NCBI RefSeq assembly: GCF_014287355.1
Contig: NZ_JACOPE010000001.1
Span: 1,674,001-1,738,000 of the forward strand
Direction of reading: 5' to 3'
From: Ruminococcus hominis
Lineage (GTDB): Bacteria; Bacillota; Clostridia; Lachnospirales; Lachnospiraceae
DNA length: 64,000 nt
Each line of letters starts with the position of its first letter. The stretch's first letter is position 1. The notes under the pieces were generated by a model. The model did no database searches. It was not told the origin of the DNA and saw nothing but the letters and a program-made list of their open reading frames with translations. Both the position numbers and the translations under genes were made by a program. This document shows positions 61,158-64,000 of the stretch, piece after piece.

Positions 61158-62237
61158 CTACTTTTTGGCAGTATCGTCAATTCCCAATTCTTTGTTTAAA
61201 CTTCTTGTTAAAAGCAAATCCTCTGCTCGTTCATTTCTACCATAATTATTTGTTGTTTCCTGTTTATCATTCTGCTCTATGGACTTCATCTCATCATTTT
61301 TTGCATCATTTGTCTGTCCTGTAATTTGTTTTACGTTTTTTTCTGGTGCGGTAACTGCTACTTTTGGAACTGCTTTTACATAATAATGATACTCATCATC
61401 CTCAAATTCCAAGTATTCTGTTCTGCTATAATCCACGGACAAAAATAGAACTTCAAACAACAACCCTACTATTATTGCAAGTATCCCATCAATCAGCATA
61501 GATGGGTATGCGATATGGATATTAAACACGACATTTCCAATTACACTGAGTGCTACTGCTGTAAGTACTCCTGCTACAGTTGCGATTTTCCATGCATGAT
61601 CAATCGAACGAGTTCTCAGCCCATATACAAGGAGTCCACAGACTATAACTATTACCATCATTAATATCATTTCTTTGTTAGAAAAAAACTGTTTAACAAA
61701 TTTCATCACCATTACTAACAGATTATGTGCCGCTTCCCCTTTAAAAGAAGTTGAACTGATCTTAACAATATGAACCATGTAAAATGTAAAAGTTCCACAT
61801 ACTGCTGAAATTAAATACAATGGTGTCCCTAACAATCCAATCCCGATTACTATTGCAAATGGAATTTTACATGCAAATCCAACTGCAGTTAACAAAATTA
61901 ACCAAGCCTGGTCTGGCACAAACCGCAAATAAAATATGTACATCAAAAGAAAAAACACACCTGTTATTAACATGAGTCCTAATGACAAAGTATACATATG
62001 TGCTAAAATAAGTATTGTAGCTATCAGAGTCATCACTCCCAATGGCAAAAATGCACATATAAGTGCCAACCCAATTGTACAAATTGAAGTAGAAGCTATT
62101 TTCAAGAACCCTATATTTGAATTAATCATCCCAAATACTGCTATTCCCAAAGCGAATTGTAATATTCTGATAATATAAAAAGAATATTTTGCATATAATT
62201 TTTGAAATTGTTCTCTCCATACCAAAACTGTACTCAT
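61158..62237 (-). CDS. Polytopic membrane protein of unknown function
   Basis: A 359-residue protein with about eight to nine hydrophobic helices up to residue ~270 (for example LMLITGVFFLLMYIFYLRF and VTAVALSVIGNVVF-like text). A soluble, polar C-terminal tail of about 90 residues is rich in Glu, Asn and Thr and ends TRSLNKELGIDDTAKK. The start at 62237 overlaps the stop of the 132-residue gene by 4 bases, and cdaA follows 33 bases later. The operon context suggests an envelope or c-di-AMP-linked role. I do not recognise the family. Confidence 0.65.
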   Translation of the reverse strand: MSTVLVWREQFQKLYAKYSFYIIRILQFALGIAVFGMINSNIGFLKIASTSICTIGLALICAFLPLGVMTLIATILILAHMYTLSLGLMLITGVFFLLMYIFYLRFVPDQAWLILLTAVGFACKIPFAIVIGIGLLGTPLYLISAVCGTFTFYMVHIVKISSTSFKGEAAHNLLVMVMKFVKQFFSNKEMILMMVIVIVCGLLVYGLRTRSIDHAWKIATVAGVLTAVALSVIGNVVFNIHIAYPSMLIDGILAIIVGLLFEVLFLSVDYSRTEYLEFEDDEYHYYVKAVPKVAVTAPEKNVKQITGQTNDAKNDEMKSIEQNDKQETTNNYGRNERAEDLLLTRSLNKELGIDDTAKK

Positions 62238-62632
62238 GACCTACGCTCCTTTTTTCCATAGTTTTCTAATTTGGACATATCTCTGTAATATCTTTTCACT
62301 CGTTGTTTTGCACGATTATGTTTCGATTTATAATAACTACTTGCACATACACCATAAATCACAAGAACTATGATATATCCCACAATAACAAGACCGACTA
62401 AAATAAGCATTCTGACAATAGTAAGATTTTCAAAAAGAATATCCATTCCACATACAGCAGCCAAACCAACAATAATTGCATATCCTATCGTTATCCACAA
62501 AATCGTAATCAATGTATTTAAACTGATATAGTCTTTTTTATAATAACTGCTGATTTTCTGATCTTGTTTCGCATTTGTCTTTTCATACGAAGCCATACGA
62601 ACCATTAATCGTATTCTTTTCTTATCCAGCAT
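62234..62632 (-). CDS. Small two-helix membrane protein of unknown function
   Basis: A 132-residue protein with two hydrophobic helices (LITILWITIGYAIIVGLAAV and MLILVGLVIVGYIIVLVIYG). They are flanked by basic cytoplasmic ends (KKRIRLMVRMASYEK and KSKHNRAKQRVKRYY). The start follows GGAGGGTGT. It overlaps the next membrane protein gene by 4 bases, so the two products probably act together. No known domain is visible. Confidence 0.65.
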   Translation of the reverse strand: MLDKKRIRLMVRMASYEKTNAKQDQKISSYYKKDYISLNTLITILWITIGYAIIVGLAAVCGMDILFENLTIVRMLILVGLVIVGYIIVLVIYGVCASSYYKSKHNRAKQRVKRYYRDMSKLENYGKKERRS

Positions 62633-62687
62633 TTTACACCCTCCGATATAAACTATTCCAAAACATCATTTTAAGTATAGCATATAC

Positions 62688-63371
62688 TCAGAGTCCTTGT
62701 CCAATGCTTATCGTTAAAAAGTAAACTTTTTGAGTTCCGGCCTTTTTCAATACCTTTGCAACCCTATCCATCGTACTTCCGGTTGTATATATATCGTCAA
62801 TTAATAGTACTTTATTTTTTACTTCCCATGTTTTTTTAACCCCAAATGCACCTTTGAGATTTCTACTTCGCTCCATTGGATTTAATATTTTTTGCGGTTT
62901 TGTATTGCGAATGCGAAATACAGCATTTTCATTTACTGGAATTCCTGATAAAATGCTGAGTTCTTTTGCAATCAATAAGGCTTGGTTAAATCCTCTTTTT
63001 CTTTGTTTTGCTTTATATAGTGGAATTGGGATTATTTCTTCAATTTCATTTCTATATATCCATTCCTCGTATCTTTTCATCATCTCTTCTGCAAAGACAC
63101 TTGCATAATATCTCTTATTATGAAATTTAAATTGATAAATTCCTCTTGAAACAGGTTGTTTCTGAATCCACAATCCTCTTCCCTGGTCAAATATATGCTT
63201 TTGTTTTGCACAATCTTGACAATATTCTTGCTCCATTGTTTCAACAGGCTTGCCACATTTCATGCATCTTGGTTCTTTAATATAGTGGATTTTCATTTTA
63301 CAAAGATCACAAATTTTTTGATTGGTAATATTACCACAGAAAGGACATCTAGGCGGATAGACGATATCCAG
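62688..63371 (-). CDS. comF: ComF-family phosphoribosyltransferase-like protein
   Basis: A double zinc-finger plus phosphoribosyltransferase protein linked to DNA uptake and recombination in Firmicutes. The PRPP-binding motif VLLIDDIYTTGSTMD is near the C-terminus, and EIIPIPLYKAKQRKRGFNQ and LKGAFGVKK are typical of ComF. The first ATG (63296) would start after one zinc-finger pair. The open frame immediately upstream encodes LDIVYPPRCPFCGNITNQK and CDLCK, the normal ComF N-terminus. No ATG/GTG/TTG is available there. CTG at 63371, 6 bases after the recD2 stop, is proposed; the conservative start is 63296. Confidence 0.85.
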   Translation of the reverse strand: MDIVYPPRCPFCGNITNQKICDLCKMKIHYIKEPRCMKCGKPVETMEQEYCQDCAKQKHIFDQGRGLWIQKQPVSRGIYQFKFHNKRYYASVFAEEMMKRYEEWIYRNEIEEIIPIPLYKAKQRKRGFNQALLIAKELSILSGIPVNENAVFRIRNTKPQKILNPMERSRNLKGAFGVKKTWEVKNKVLLIDDIYTTGSTMDRVAKVLKKAGTQKVYFLTISIGQGL

Positions 63372-63376
63372 AAATT

Positions 63377-64000
63377 TTAAAATTCCTGGATATGCTCTGC
63401 CAGACTTGTATAGCGATTCTGCTCGCTTTTGTTTTGTATCATATATTGAAATACGTCTTCACTCCCAACAATCGTCAAACATTTTTTTGCTCTGGTTACT
63501 GCAGTGTATAATAGATTTCGATTATATAGCAATTTTGGTCCTTGCAATAATGGGATAATTACTGCCGGATATTCACTTCCTTGTGATTTATGAACTGTGA
63601 TTGCATATGCAAGTTCTAATTCTTCTGTTAACTCAAATGGATAATTTATCCTTCGATGTTCATCATATTCAACTTCCACTGTTCTGTTAAAAGTGTTGAT
63701 TTCTGTTACAATTCCCATATCTCCATTAAATACGCCTTGCCCTTTATCAACTGCAATTCCATATTTTGTTCGTACTTCCCATTCTAGTTGGTAATTGTTC
63801 TTTATCTGCATCACCTTGTCTCCCACACGGAAAATACGTCCATTAATCTCTTCTTCTGCTTTCCCCGGCTCAGATGGATTTAAATATTTCTGCAAAATAA
63901 TATTCAATCTTTCAACCCCAAGAAGTCCTTTTCTGGTTGGTGTCATTACCTGTATATCATTTTGTGATGCATTCACATATTTGGGTAATTTTTTCTGAAT
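63377..64000 (-). CDS. RecD2-like SF1B DNA helicase, C-terminal part (runs off the window)
   Basis: The last ~207 residues of a helicase whose frame is open to base 64000, so the 5' part lies beyond the window. Visible are the SH3-like insert RVGDKVMQIKNNYQLEWEV, GDMGIVTEIN, and helicase motif V/VI text AYAITVHKSQGSEYPAVIIPLL and LLYTAVTRAKKCLTIVGS. These identify the RecD2/YrrC group of 5'-3' helicases. It is directly upstream of comF, with which it is frequently paired in Firmicutes. Confidence 0.92.
   Translation of the reverse strand: MQKKLPKYVNASQNDIQVMTPTRKGLLGVERLNIILQKYLNPSEPGKAEEEINGRIFRVGDKVMQIKNNYQLEWEVRTKYGIAVDKGQGVFNGDMGIVTEINTFNRTVEVEYDEHRRINYPFELTEELELAYAITVHKSQGSEYPAVIIPLLQGPKLLYNRNLLYTAVTRAKKCLTIVGSEDVFQYMIQNKSEQNRYTSLAEHIQEF

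Overview
The window looks like chromosome of a low-GC, spore-forming Clostridia species, most likely Lachnospiraceae. This rests on AT-rich sequence, spore genes (a CotF-like fragment, cotJABC, a GerM-type lipoprotein), an anaerobic cobalt-early cobalamin pathway (cbiD, cbiET), T-box control of leuS, a glycine riboswitch and CdaA/CdaR c-di-AMP genes. No rRNA, tRNA or CRISPR array was seen. Species was not determined.

Layout. 1-5.1 kb: end of a spore-coat-like gene, a radical SAM/SPASM enzyme with an MntP-type exporter, a TetR regulator and a DUF975-CmpB membrane fusion. 5.2-7.1 kb: a class Ic aspartate aminotransferase flanked by two inverted copies of a ~184-bp noncoding, hairpin-rich repeat. 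7.1-12.5 kb: a compact Tn916-like integrative element (int, xis, Rep_trans/relaxase, DUF961, HTH regulator) carrying an ECF sigma/anti-sigma pair. 12.6-17.5 kb: leuS behind a T-box, an AGCS symporter behind a glycine riboswitch, and a small P-loop protein. 17.5-24.3 kb: a TrkA/TrkH potassium system with a large unknown envelope protein, and an EF-G paralogue with altered GTPase motifs. 24.5-27 kb: tyrA-aroA. 27-31.2 kb: a folate operon folC-folE-HD protein-folP-folBK. 31.3-45.2 kb: a 14-gene cobalamin operon running cbiD to cbiC, lacking cbiG, cbiJ and a cobalt chelatase. It is fused by an ATGA overlap to an upstream Wzy/O-antigen-ligase-like gene. 46.6-57 kb: glf, cotJABC, an HtrA protease, a cohesin-like membrane protein, an LCP ligase and polysaccharide glycosyltransferases. 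57-64 kb: recD2(partial)-comF-two unknown membrane proteins-cdaA-cdaR-HPr-nucleotidyltransferase-gerM.

How the genes work together. The cob block turns precorrin-2/cobalt-precorrin intermediates into a lower-ligand-loaded cobamide. The fol block makes dihydrofolate polyglutamates. The envelope genes (Wzy-like, Glf, initiating sugar transferase, two GT2, LCP) are consistent with building a Galf-containing surface glycan and attaching it to the wall. CdaA/CdaR makes c-di-AMP, which in Firmicutes commonly controls Trk/Ktr potassium uptake.

The least explained items are the inverted structured repeats around the aminotransferase, the large palindrome in front of the element's replication/relaxase gene, the tandem complementary CobU protein, the HD protein inside the folate operon, and the divergent EF-G.
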